Source: Gudongella sp051744365 (lineage in GTDB: Bacteria > Bacillota > Clostridia > Tissierellales > Tissierellaceae). Taken from it: 21,284 bases of DNA. The stretch covers positions 1-21,284 of the forward strand of contig JBNJCX010000030.1 of the NCBI GenBank assembly GCA_051744365.1, read 5' to 3'. Position numbers and translations under genes: made by a program. Positions 13,980 to 21,220 of the stretch are shown here, piece by piece (the stretch's first letter is position 1; each line of letters begins with the position of its first letter). The notes below the pieces were generated by a model. That model was not told the DNA's origin. It did no database searches and saw nothing but the letters and a program-made list of their open reading frames with translations.

Positions 13980-16034
13980 CTAAGCCTTCAGCATCTTGGC
14001 ATTTATTGCAACAATAACAGTGCTCATGCTCATAAGGATTGCACCGACTGCAGGGCTTAGGACAATTCCCCAAGGAGCCAGTACACCTGCGGCAAGGGGT
14101 ATTGCAATGATATTGTATCCTGTTGCCCACCAGAGGTTCTGTACCATCTTTCTGTAGGTCTTTCTCGACAGGTCTATCAGTGCCACCACATCGTTGGGAT
14201 TGCTCTTTACAAGGACTACATCGGCAGTCTCCATGGCCACATCAGTGCCAGCACCGATGGCAATGCCAAGGTCAGCGGTTGCAAGGGCAGGTGCATCGTT
14301 TACCCCATCACCTGTCATGGCAACCTTCCAGCCCTTCTCCATGATCTTCTTGACCTGTCCGGCCTTGTCATCCGGTAAGACCTCTGCATATACCTCATCT
14401 ATATCCAGTTGCTTCGCTACCCAGTCTGCAACCTTCCTATTGTCACCGGTAAGCATAATCGAGTGGATTCCCTTTTCCTTCAGGGCCGCAATTGCCTCCT
14501 TGGCTGTCTCCCTGACCATATCCGCAAGTCCGACCATTCCAACCAGCTCGTCCTCAAGAAGAACAAATACAACGGTCTTTCCTTCCTCGCTCATCTTGTC
14601 AAAATGGTCCTTGTCATATAAAAGGTCCTTGTTCTGGACATATCCTATACTCACAACATTGACCTTCTCTCCGTTGACCTTTCCCTCTATTCCCTTTCCA
14701 GTAAGAGCTTGGAATTCCTCAATATCCCCAAGGTCAATCTCCCGCTCCCTGGCCTGGTTTACAATACCGGTTGCAATTGGATGCTCGGAATTCTGCTCAA
14801 GGCTTGCAGCAATTCTTAAAACCTTGTCCTCCTCATATCCCTCAACGGGAACTACATCGGTTACACCGAATTCACCTTTTGTAAGGGTCCCGGTCTTGTC
14901 AAATACAACGGCATCAAGATTCCTTGCTCCTTCAAAGTTGGCACGGTTCCTTATTAGGAGACCCTGCTTTGCTGAAAGGGTTGTTGAAACGGCTACGACA
15001 AGAGGTGACGCCAGTCCCAATGCATGGGGGCATGTAATAACCATAACAGTCACCATCCGCTCAAGGGCCATGTCAAAATCATATCCAAGGGAAAGCCATA
15101 CAAACAAGGTTACAAATCCTGCAGTCAATGCAACATAGAACAGCCATTTTGCGGCGCGGTTTGTCAGATCCTGTGTTTTTGACTTTGATTCCTGTGCCTC
15201 CTTGACCATTGTAATAACCTGTGAAAGGTAGGAATCCTTACCAGTCTTTTTGACCTCAACAGTCAGCGAACCCTCCTTGTTTACAGAGCCGCCGATTACC
15301 TCATCCCCTTCGTTCTTCTCAACGGGAACGGATTCTCCTGTAAGCATTGACTCATCAACTGCGGACTTTCCATCAACAATAACACCGTCAACCGGTATCT
15401 TCTCTCCTGGCTTTACCAAAACCCTGTCATCACCTTTAAGCTCAGAAAGAGGAACATCCTCGACGTTCCCATCTCCATCCAGCCGGTGTGCCTCATTTGG
15501 CATAAGCTTTACCAGCTCCTCCAGGGCATTTGATGCTCCCATTACAGAGCGCATCTCAATCCAGTGTCCAAGGAGCATAATATCAACTAGGGTTGCAAGC
15601 TCCCAGAACAGCTGATTGCCTTCCCAGCCGAACACAACAACACTGCTGTATCCATAGGCAATTGTAATTGCAAGGGCAATCAGAGTCATCATTCCAGGGC
15701 TCTTGTCCTTTAGCTCATCCTTGGCTCCTGTTATAAACGGCCATCCACCGTAAAAGAACACTACAGTGGATAATCCAAATAGGATATACATATCCCCTGC
15801 AAATCTCCATTCAACTCCAAGAAAGCTCTGGATCATAGGTGACAAAACCAATATCGGAATGGTCAGGACCAGGGAGATAAAGAAACGTCTCTTGAAATCC
15901 TCTACCATGTCGCCATGGTCGTGTCCCTCATGCTCATCATGCTCCTCCCCATGGGAATGGCTGTGCTCCTCCTTTTTTTCCTTCTCTTCATCGTGATTAT
16001 CATGCTTATGCTTCTTGTTGTCTTCCTTGTTCAT
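13980..16034 (-). CDS. copB: CopB-type (P1B-3) copper-translocating P-type ATPase
   Basis: This membrane pump (684 aa) exports copper, typically Cu(II) or Cu(I) in this subgroup, at the cost of ATP. The N-terminus lacks CxxC metal-binding domains. It has instead a His/Glu/Asp-rich tail with ten His in residues 9-40. The transmembrane metal motif is CPH (335-337; VITCPHALGLASPLV), the P1B-3 signature. P-type landmarks are TGES (232-235), phosphorylation site DKTGTLT (from 379), SEHPIATG, MLTGDN and TGDGVNDAPALA. The last two helices carry NLWWATGYNIIAIPLA and ILMSMSTVIVAINA. ATG 16034 follows GGGAG eight bases upstream; GTG 16043 overlaps that SD. It is the second gene after the multicopper oxidase, 52 bases apart. 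Confidence 0.95.
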   Translation of the reverse strand: MNKEDNKKHKHDNHDEEKEKKEEHSHSHGEEHDEHEGHDHGDMVEDFKRRFFISLVLTIPILVLSPMIQSFLGVEWRFAGDMYILFGLSTVVFFYGGWPFITGAKDELKDKSPGMMTLIALAITIAYGYSSVVVFGWEGNQLFWELATLVDIMLLGHWIEMRSVMGASNALEELVKLMPNEAHRLDGDGNVEDVPLSELKGDDRVLVKPGEKIPVDGVIVDGKSAVDESMLTGESVPVEKNEGDEVIGGSVNKEGSLTVEVKKTGKDSYLSQVITMVKEAQESKSKTQDLTNRAAKWLFYVALTAGFVTLFVWLSLGYDFDMALERMVTVMVITCPHALGLASPLVVAVSTTLSAKQGLLIRNRANFEGARNLDAVVFDKTGTLTKGEFGVTDVVPVEGYEEDKVLRIAASLEQNSEHPIATGIVNQAREREIDLGDIEEFQALTGKGIEGKVNGEKVNVVSIGYVQNKDLLYDKDHFDKMSEEGKTVVFVLLEDELVGMVGLADMVRETAKEAIAALKEKGIHSIMLTGDNRKVADWVAKQLDIDEVYAEVLPDDKAGQVKKIMEKGWKVAMTGDGVNDAPALATADLGIAIGAGTDVAMETADVVLVKSNPNDVVALIDLSRKTYRKMVQNLWWATGYNIIAIPLAAGVLAPWGIVLSPAVGAILMSMSTVIVAINAKMLKA

Positions 16035-16086
16035 TAAGATCACTCCCGTTAAGTGCTTATCCTTTTTCTAGATAAATCAACCTTTA

Positions 16087-17556
16087 CTACTCCACCAGGA
16101 ACTGACCCATCATACCTGCATCCTCATGTTCAAGTATATGGCAGTGGTACATAAATACTCCCGGCTTTCTGAATGTGGCAATAACCCGCACAGTCTCTCC
16201 TGGGAATACCAAAAAGGAATCCTTCCGGCCTGTTTCATTGGCCGGCGGCGGATTGCCATCCCGGTCAAGTATCTGAAACTGCGTTCCGTGGGCATGGAAA
16301 GGATGAATTGTTCCTCCCATCATGCCCATTCCGCTCTGGTTGGATACCTCCCAGATTTCAGTATCCCCAAGGCTAACCACTTCATCTATCCTGTCTATAT
16401 CAAACTGCTTCCCGTTTATATTGACATTTGGCCCCGTACCAAGGAATACAAACTCCCTCGACCTTGATGCTTCCTGGGGCTGGAGTCTTTCAATTTCAGT
16501 AAGTGTATCCGGAACCGTAAAGTCATTTTCCTGTTCTCCATCCACCACAAACTCCATAAAGCTCCAGTCCTGGTTAGCAAGCCTTACCCTTTGTCCGTCT
16601 TCATATCCAGAGAAATCTATAAGGATCTCCGCCCTCTCCGAAGGACCAAGAACAAGCCTGTTCATTTCCACCGGCTCCTCCAGGAAACCTCCGTCGCTGG
16701 CTATCTGATAAAAGCTCTGATTATTGTCCAGCCTCAGTTCAAATATGGTTGCATTTGAGCCATTGAGAATCCTGAACCTCATCAATCCCTTTTCAACATC
16801 GAGGTAAGGGTCCATCGTCCCGTTTACAAGGATTGCATTTCCCTGGAGACCGAACATAATATCCGGCATGGCCAGGATATACTCAAAGCTGCCGTCCTGG
16901 CTGAACCTCTTGTCCTGAATCACAAGGGGAACATCATTGACTCCATATTCCTTGGGTATGTCCAGGGAGTCTGACACCTCATCCTCAATAATAAACAAAC
17001 CGGCCAGTCCATTGTAAACCTGTCTGCCCGTATTACTCTCAGGATGAGGATGGTACCAAAGAGTAGCAGCAGGCTGGTCGATTGTAAACTCCGGAGTCCA
17101 TATCTTCCCAGGCTGAATGCCTGAATGAGGTCCTCCGTCAGCCTCACCGTCTACCTCAAGACCGTGCCAATGGATTGTCGTCATTTCACCATCTAATCTG
17201 TTCTCAACATTTACAGCCAATTCCTCACCGTTTCTTACCCTTATTACAGGTCCAAGATAGTCGCCGTTATATCCCATGGTCGATGTCTTGACACCGGGCA
17301 CAAATTCCCTGCTGCCATTTTGGGCAATAATGCGAAACTCTGCCCTGCCAGGAGCAGGATCAGTATCCTCAAGAATTGGAGGTATGGGTAGTGTTGAATC
17401 ATCCGCAACATCCGGCACTTCAACCTCCCCAGTATCAGGCTCCTCTATTGGCATTTCATCAACAAACTCCGGCACCTGTGGTTGTCTATTTATAAAGAAG
17501 AACATCCCCCAGACAACGATCACCAAAGCAGCCATTACAATTAATATTCTTTTCAA
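16087..17556 (-). CDS. Membrane-anchored multicopper oxidase (CueO/CopA/CotA-like)
   Basis: This multicopper oxidase (489 aa) sits outside the membrane and couples oxidation of Cu(I) or organics to O2 reduction. The N-terminal anchor or signal is ILIVMAALVIVVWGMFFFI (about 4-22), followed by an acidic Pro-rich linker. All four copper-binding blocks are present: HWHG (129-132), WYHPHP (167-172), HPFHAHG (418-424) and HCHILEHEDAGMM (471-483) with the type-1 Cys472 and axial Met. The start is TTG 17556, five bases after AGGGGTGA; the longer reading from TTG 17586 overlaps that SD. A Met-rich patch (GMGMMGG, about 409-415) may bind copper. It is the first gene of an operon with copB, so copper detoxification is the likely role. 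Direct use of O2 implies aerobic or microaerobic exposure. Confidence 0.93.
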   Translation of the reverse strand: MKRILIVMAALVIVVWGMFFFINRQPQVPEFVDEMPIEEPDTGEVEVPDVADDSTLPIPPILEDTDPAPGRAEFRIIAQNGSREFVPGVKTSTMGYNGDYLGPVIRVRNGEELAVNVENRLDGEMTTIHWHGLEVDGEADGGPHSGIQPGKIWTPEFTIDQPAATLWYHPHPESNTGRQVYNGLAGLFIIEDEVSDSLDIPKEYGVNDVPLVIQDKRFSQDGSFEYILAMPDIMFGLQGNAILVNGTMDPYLDVEKGLMRFRILNGSNATIFELRLDNNQSFYQIASDGGFLEEPVEMNRLVLGPSERAEILIDFSGYEDGQRVRLANQDWSFMEFVVDGEQENDFTVPDTLTEIERLQPQEASRSREFVFLGTGPNVNINGKQFDIDRIDEVVSLGDTEIWEVSNQSGMGMMGGTIHPFHAHGTQFQILDRDGNPPPANETGRKDSFLVFPGETVRVIATFRKPGVFMYHCHILEHEDAGMMGQFLVE

Positions 17557-17623
17557 TCGACTCACCCCTATATCTATATCAGACAAAAATTATCATCCCT
17601 ACATAGGATTATTACCCGAAACA

Positions 17624-17662
17624 ATCATAGGAACCAACACATCGGAGTTAATGACATATGTG
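17624..17662 (-). promoter_or_regulatory. Candidate promoter with cop-box-like palindrome for the copper operon
   Basis: On the minus strand TTAACT (17651-17646) and TATGAT (17629-17624) are 16 bases apart. GACATATGTG (17653-17662), one base off the CopY-type box KACANNTGTM, lies just upstream of the -35. The leader would be about 60 bases. The boxes are only moderate, and no regulator gene is in the window. Confidence 0.35.
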
Positions 17663-17735
17663 CTCTTGAAAACAGTCAATGGTCAAGAAATCAACGGCGA
17701 AGTTTTTGTTTGGATATTTAGATATATTTGGGCAT

Positions 17736-17762
17736 AATAAAAAGCGGGCTTGCACCCGCTTC
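17736..17762 (-). terminator. Terminator of the toxin-antitoxin operon
   Basis: AAGCGGG and CCCGCTT (7 bp, GC-rich) enclose a six-base loop. On the minus strand the stem is followed by TTTTATTAT. It isolates the copper promoter from transcription arriving from the toxin-antitoxin locus. Confidence 0.85.
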
Positions 17763-17804
17763 ATCCAGATTATCGTTTGAACTTAGTTATTCCTTGTTTG
17801 TCTC

Positions 17805-17909
17805 CTATGTCGACAAAGTCATTCTTACTTTATGTTTCCTTCCAGATAATTCACCCTTGCTTATTTTTACAGCTTCGTCCAAGCCTTTAACTATACTGTT
17901 ATAATTCAT
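17805..17909 (-). pseudogene. 34-codon fragment resembling the N-terminus of an XRE/HigA-type antitoxin
   Basis: The reading frame encodes MNYNSIVKGLDEAVKISKGE and continues for 14 more residues to a TAG. The start MNY.SI.KGL.EA....KG.L matches the usual opening of small HTH antitoxins of the HigA/XRE type, but the helix-turn-helix body that should follow is missing. A good SD (AAAGGAGG, nine bases upstream) precedes ATG 17909. It lies 56 bases after the large antitoxin gene and before the terminator, so it is probably co-transcribed. It could be a decayed antitoxin or a real short peptide. Confidence 0.5.
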
Positions 17910-17965
17910 TTCCTTAGCCTCCTTTCATCAGCTGATTTTTTTAAATTCTCTATTGGTTTTCTAAT

Positions 17966-19042
17966 TTAGTTGCTGATAATTCCAAAGGAAGGTACAAGGC
18001 TACTGTAATTAGGGTAGTCAATTAATTTGTCATGCTGAAGTCTCCCTACAAGAATACATGCAGCTATACCAATTTTGTCAGCATATTTCTTTATTTCTTC
18101 TATGTCCTTATATTGGTATTTCTCGATAAATCTCTTATAGTCTTTTTCAGAAATCAGATAGTTGCTGGCCTTTTCGTCAGCTTCATATTCTTCATCTTCC
18201 TGATCATAATTAATATGAAATTCCTTTCTAGAATGATTCAACAAATGAGCTATTTCATGAAAAAAGGTGAACCAAAATACATCTGCACGCTTACCTCTAA
18301 CACTCAACGCAATTATCGCTTTATTGTTTCTCCAAATGGTAGCACCGCATATATATGTTTTAGGAATGTATTTAACCAAAACCAATGCTATCCCTGCCTC
18401 AGCACAAAGTCTTTGCATCTCAGGGTAAAACTCTTCCGCACTCTTCAAAGTCAACTCTCTGAATGCTGGAATCAGTTTTCGTAACTTAGATTTGTCGAAC
18501 TTATCAACATCAACTTTCAGTCCCTCTAAATCTGCTTTCCTCAGCCATGCTAAAACTCCATAATCAGATATTTCTCCTGAACCTTTATGTGTCCTTAATG
18601 CAACTGCATAAGATCTTTTTATGTTATCAAGAGATCCCACTCCAAAATAATCCCTAAGATTGAAAACTCTTTTCTTTCTGTCCGTTTCGTTTTCAACCCA
18701 GCCATTAATACTCATATCTTTGTATGGGATATTCTTTAAGATTTCCATATCCCTAGCCAGTTTCTGCTCCTCTTCAATTCTTGATTTGTTTAACTGATAA
18801 TCTGTTTCCAGTTTCATCCAAAATTCTGCACTTGGACCTATTACAGATTCCAATTTCAATGCTGTATCATATGTTATAGGGGAATTGCCATTAAGAATAT
18901 TGCTTAAATGTTTTTCAGTAATATCCAGTCTGGCTGCCAATTCCTTCTGACTCATTCCCAAATATTCCATATTCTCTCTTATGGTCTCTCCAGGCGGAAG
19001 TGCAATAGTCGGCATAAAACTATTTTCTTTTCTGTTTCCCAT
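17966..19042 (-). CDS. HigA-type antitoxin fused to an ImmA/IrrE metallopeptidase domain
   Basis: This 358-aa cytoplasmic protein has two domains. Residues 16-80 form an XRE helix-turn-helix of the HigA/VapI type (ALPPGETIRENMEYLGMSQKE, ITEKHLSNILNGNSPIT, ALKLESVIGPSAEFWMKLE). After a helical linker comes an ImmA/IrrE-type (COG2856) zinc-peptidase domain with FHEIAHLLNH (HExxH at 262-266) and a downstream acidic stretch EEYEADEKASNYLI that should give the third ligand. The HTH part would neutralise the toxin and repress the promoter. The peptidase part may control stability or process a partner; that is inference. ATG 19042 overlaps the toxin end by 23 bases, with GAGGAGG about 12 bases upstream; ATG 19015 has no SD. 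The metal site looks intact. Confidence 0.9.
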   Translation of the reverse strand: MGNRKENSFMPTIALPPGETIRENMEYLGMSQKELAARLDITEKHLSNILNGNSPITYDTALKLESVIGPSAEFWMKLETDYQLNKSRIEEEQKLARDMEILKNIPYKDMSINGWVENETDRKKRVFNLRDYFGVGSLDNIKRSYAVALRTHKGSGEISDYGVLAWLRKADLEGLKVDVDKFDKSKLRKLIPAFRELTLKSAEEFYPEMQRLCAEAGIALVLVKYIPKTYICGATIWRNNKAIIALSVRGKRADVFWFTFFHEIAHLLNHSRKEFHINYDQEDEEYEADEKASNYLISEKDYKRFIEKYQYKDIEEIKKYADKIGIAACILVGRLQHDKLIDYPNYSSLVPSFGIISN

Positions 19043-19388
19043 GATAATCTTCCACCTCCTCTATTTTTACCACTGTAATCAGCTCCAATTTCTTGATATC
19101 ATTTTCATTTTCCAGAATCGGTCTAAATACCAATCTGTGGGGATGTGCTAAATCGACAACATACTCGTTTTTACGGTTACCCTCGAGTTTATGTAACCTA
19201 GCAGCAGGAATTGCCATAATATCTCTAAGGTTTGTTGCAGCTACCAACTCTCCTATTCTTTGTGTTAATTTGTTCCCGATATCCGCACCAAAATCCTTCT
19301 GGGCAACTTTAGGGTTTTCACACTGCTTTTTCAATTTTTTTGTTCTATACTCTACTATTATTATATAATAGCACCCCTTCTTAGTCAA
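19020..19388 (-). CDS. higB: HigB/RelE-superfamily toxin
   Basis: This is a ribosome-associated mRNA interferase-type toxin of the HigB (plasmid maintenance killer) family, up to 122 aa. The family pattern is clear: IVEYRTKKLKKQCENPKVAQ, KLTQRIGELVAATNLRDI, IPAARLHKLEGNRKNEYVVDLAHPHRLVFRPI and VVKIEEVEDYHGK. The start is uncertain. The frame opens at TTG 19388, but that TTG is also the first part of a TTGACT -35 box, and TATAAT lies 17 bases on inside the frame. Homologues begin near IVEYRTKK, where no ATG, GTG or TTG exists; the nearest downstream start is TTG 19334, which would cut the fold. The antitoxin gene overlaps its end. The toxin-before-antitoxin order is usual for higBA. Confidence 0.88.
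   Translation of the reverse strand: MTKKGCYYIIIVEYRTKKLKKQCENPKVAQKDFGADIGNKLTQRIGELVAATNLRDIMAIPAARLHKLEGNRKNEYVVDLAHPHRLVFRPILENENDIKKLELITVVKIEEVEDYHGKQKRK
19360..19388 (-). promoter_or_regulatory. Promoter of the higBA-like operon
   Basis: On the minus strand TTGACT (19388-19383) and TATAAT (19365-19360) are separated by 17 bases, a near-consensus promoter. It overlaps the first codons of the longest toxin reading frame. Confidence 0.7.
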
Positions 19389-19393
19389 TATTT

Positions 19394-19412
19394 ATTAACC
19401 TATCAGGTTAAT
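19394..19412. promoter_or_regulatory. Palindromic operator upstream of the toxin-antitoxin promoter
   Basis: ATTAACCT-ATC-AGGTTAAT is a perfect 8-bp inverted repeat with a 3-base centre, five bases upstream of the -35 box. Its position and symmetry fit binding by the HTH dimer of the adjacent antitoxin (autoregulation). Confidence 0.65.
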
Positions 19413-19918
19413 TATTTTACTGATTTCTGCCTAGATGAGTATTCTGATCAATTGATTCCACTGGAATGGTAAAACAGGTCCACCTTCACGATAAAATAAG
19501 CTCATCTTGACGAGTGAGAAGGCCACCTGCTATTAAAAATAATTTCTCTCTAGCTTTTGGAAGTGAATTTTTTACCATCAGTGACAGTCATAATCTGTCG
19601 ACCATGATCTCACTTATGACAATCCAAACAAAAAGAACCGTCCCGGCTGTTTCCGGCTGTTTTATAAACTTTAAAATCTCAATCCTTGTTCTAGGTGTCT
19701 TACAATAGTCTATCTTACATAATTTTACCATATATTAAGTGCTAAATCATCATAATTGTTGAAACTTGAATATTTATCTTAACCCAGTACTTTCAACTAA
19801 TTCGGTGTTTATCCATATCCGCTATAGTCTTGATTAGTTTAAAAGCTTATGGAGAAATAAGTGGGTATATAGTAGATAATTAACAGTAACCTCGAGGAGA
19901 GCAAAGGAGGGCTAGCTG
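19413..19918. other. Gene-poor intergenic stretch with mobile-element-like debris
   Basis: About 500 bases with no SD-supported gene. Read on the minus strand, GTGGACCTGTTTTACC is followed 22 bases later by GTGGAATCAATTGATC, a tandem half-repeat arrangement that resembles IS21-type ends. Next to it are an imperfect inverted repeat (AGGTCCACCTTCAC against GTGAGAAGGCCACCT, about 19477-19530) and a 30-codon open frame without SD. Copy 2 of the dispersed repeat follows. The right part, upstream of the 19919 gene, must contain that gene's promoter, but no clear boxes were found. Confidence 0.4.
19624..19666 (-). repeat. Dispersed GGGACGGTTCTTTTTGTTT repeat, copy 2
   Basis: The minus strand reads TATAAAACAGCCGGAAACAG, then CCGGGACGGTTCTTTTTGTTT and GG. 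Relative to copy 3 it has a local tandem duplication of the 10-mer CCGGCTGTTT (plus strand, 19643-19662). The flank GTTTGGATTGTCAT also resembles the flank of copy 3. Confidence 0.8.
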
Positions 19919-21037
19919 ATGAAAAAGAGATATATTATATTTTTAATGCTACTGATCCTAATATTGTCATCTTCAACAGTGTTTGCATCGGGAAACATTG
20001 AGGCGATGAAGAACTTATCAAGTGTGTTGGTAGATGGAATCCCAATCTCTTTTGAAAGCTACACAATTGAGGGTAACAACTACTTTAAATTAAGAGATAT
20101 AGCATATATTCTTAATAACACTGAAAAACAATTTGCTGTTTATTGGGATTATGATCTAAAGGCAATAAATCTTGTATCAAATATTCCATACAGCATCGTT
20201 GGTGGAGAGATGGAAGAACAGAATGTGGTTAACCAGATAATACCGGTATTATCAACATCAAAGATCTATCTTGATGGTAATGAGATTAGTCTGAAGGCAT
20301 ATACAATAAATGATAATAATTATTTTAAGCTTAGAGATATTGGAGAGGCCATTGATTTTTCGGTTGAATGGAATGGCTCCCTTCGAACCATAACCATTAG
20401 CACGGATGGCAGCTACATAGAAGAAGTATCAGCTAGCGAAGCTAAGGTAAGCCCCTTCTACAAAGACATCAATTATAGGTGGGATTATCCCCTTGGCTTA
20501 TATTCGTGGGAATACCAATTAAGGGTACCCGTTGAAGCAGTAAATGTTTATAAATCAATCGACAGAAACTATATCTATGGTTATTCATATTATGTAACCC
20601 ATAAAGAGGATGATGAGTATTTGGCATCATTGGCAAATGTGTTTATAAATACTGCCCATAGAGAAAACTTGTCTGAGTGGGACGCAATAAATTTAGCTGT
20701 AAGTTTTGTTCAAAGTCTCAAATATGTACCGGATGATATTGGGACAGGCTATGATGAATATCCGAAGTTTCCTCTGGAAACACTTTATGATGAGGGCGGA
20801 GACTGTGAGGATTTATGTATATTGCTTGCATCCATACTTAGGGAGCTAGGTTATGGTACAACTCTTGTAATAGTGGATGATCATATGGGAGTTGGAATAA
20901 AGACTTCCGATCCTGGAAATTTCACATATATGGGTATGGAATTTTATTATATTGAGACTACAGGTCTGGGTTGGCAAATTGGAGAACTTCCTGAAGATCT
21001 AGTTGGAAAACAATTGATAATTCTCCCAGTCAATTAA
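19919..21037 (+). CDS. Secreted protein with two stalk domains and a transglutaminase-like domain
   Basis: This is an exported protein of 372 aa. The signal peptide is residues 1-23 (KKRYIIFLMLLILILSSSTVFA, cleavage near VFA-SG). Two copper-amine-oxidase-N-terminal type 'stalk' repeats follow (about 33-88 and 112-163), each with the NYFKLRDI motif (54-61 and 134-141) after a VDG/LDG opening. The C-terminal part (about 205-365) is a transglutaminase/cysteine-peptidase-like fold with the likely triad Cys296 (GGDCEDLCILLASILRELGY), His322 (DDHMGVGI) and Glu345 (FYYIETT). It may be a cell-surface peptidase or crosslinker; the substrate is unknown. The stalk domain name does not imply copper oxidation. 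AAAGGAGG lies eight bases before the ATG. It stands alone between intergenic stretches and ends before a bidirectional hairpin. Confidence 0.88.
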   Translation: MKKRYIIFLMLLILILSSSTVFASGNIEAMKNLSSVLVDGIPISFESYTIEGNNYFKLRDIAYILNNTEKQFAVYWDYDLKAINLVSNIPYSIVGGEMEEQNVVNQIIPVLSTSKIYLDGNEISLKAYTINDNNYFKLRDIGEAIDFSVEWNGSLRTITISTDGSYIEEVSASEAKVSPFYKDINYRWDYPLGLYSWEYQLRVPVEAVNVYKSIDRNYIYGYSYYVTHKEDDEYLASLANVFINTAHRENLSEWDAINLAVSFVQSLKYVPDDIGTGYDEYPKFPLETLYDEGGDCEDLCILLASILRELGYGTTLVIVDDHMGVGIKTSDPGNFTYMGMEFYYIETTGLGWQIGELPEDLVGKQLIILPVN

Positions 21038-21123
21038 AGACTCATACCAGATCAAGGAGAAATGTGTTTAATGTCCTGTGTGATTCCACAAAAACACAAT
21101 CAAATTACAAATCACAAAAACCA

Positions 21124-21165
21124 AATAAACTCTCGATTTAGTTTAATCTAAAACGAGAGTTTATT
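21124..21165. terminator. Bidirectional terminator hairpin
   Basis: AATAAACTCTCG pairs perfectly with CGAGAGTTTATT (12 bp). After one A-A mismatch TTTAG pairs with CTAAA, leaving a six-base loop. T-rich sequence follows on both strands. It lies between the converging 19919 gene and the partial minus-strand gene. Confidence 0.8.
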
Positions 21166-21182
21166 GACATCAATGAAATTCC

Positions 21183-21220
21183 AAACAAAAAGAACCGTCC
21201 CCGCTGTTTTATTTCCTGTA
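21183..21220 (-). repeat. Dispersed GGGACGGTTCTTTTTGTTT repeat, copy 3
   Basis: The minus strand reads TACAGGAAATAAAACAGCG, then GGGACGGTTCTTTTTGTTT. The first bases are the last codons and TAA stop of the partial gene at the window edge, so the repeat begins inside coding sequence and runs past its stop. Confidence 0.8.

Noticed and set aside
14194..15138. Plus-strand open frame of 314 codons inside copB
   Set aside because: Antisense to a clear P-type ATPase, Ser/Thr/Pro-rich composition typical of a shadow frame, no SD.
17276..17737. Plus-strand open frame of 153 codons across the start of the oxidase gene
   Set aside because: Most of it is antisense to the multicopper oxidase, it lacks an SD, and the unique 3' part overlaps the copper promoter region; treated as a shadow.
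19505..19535. TTGACG-18-TATTAA promoter-like pair on the plus strand
   Set aside because: Spacing and -10 are poor and no gene or structured RNA follows within 380 bases.
19514..19708. Plus-strand 64-codon open frame in the gene-poor stretch
   Set aside because: No SD, no recognisable motif, and it reads through repeat copy 2.
19919..21037. Reading the stalk domains as a copper amine oxidase
   Set aside because: Only the N-terminal stalk-type domain is shared; the catalytic domain with the topaquinone site is absent, so no link to the copper operon is claimed.
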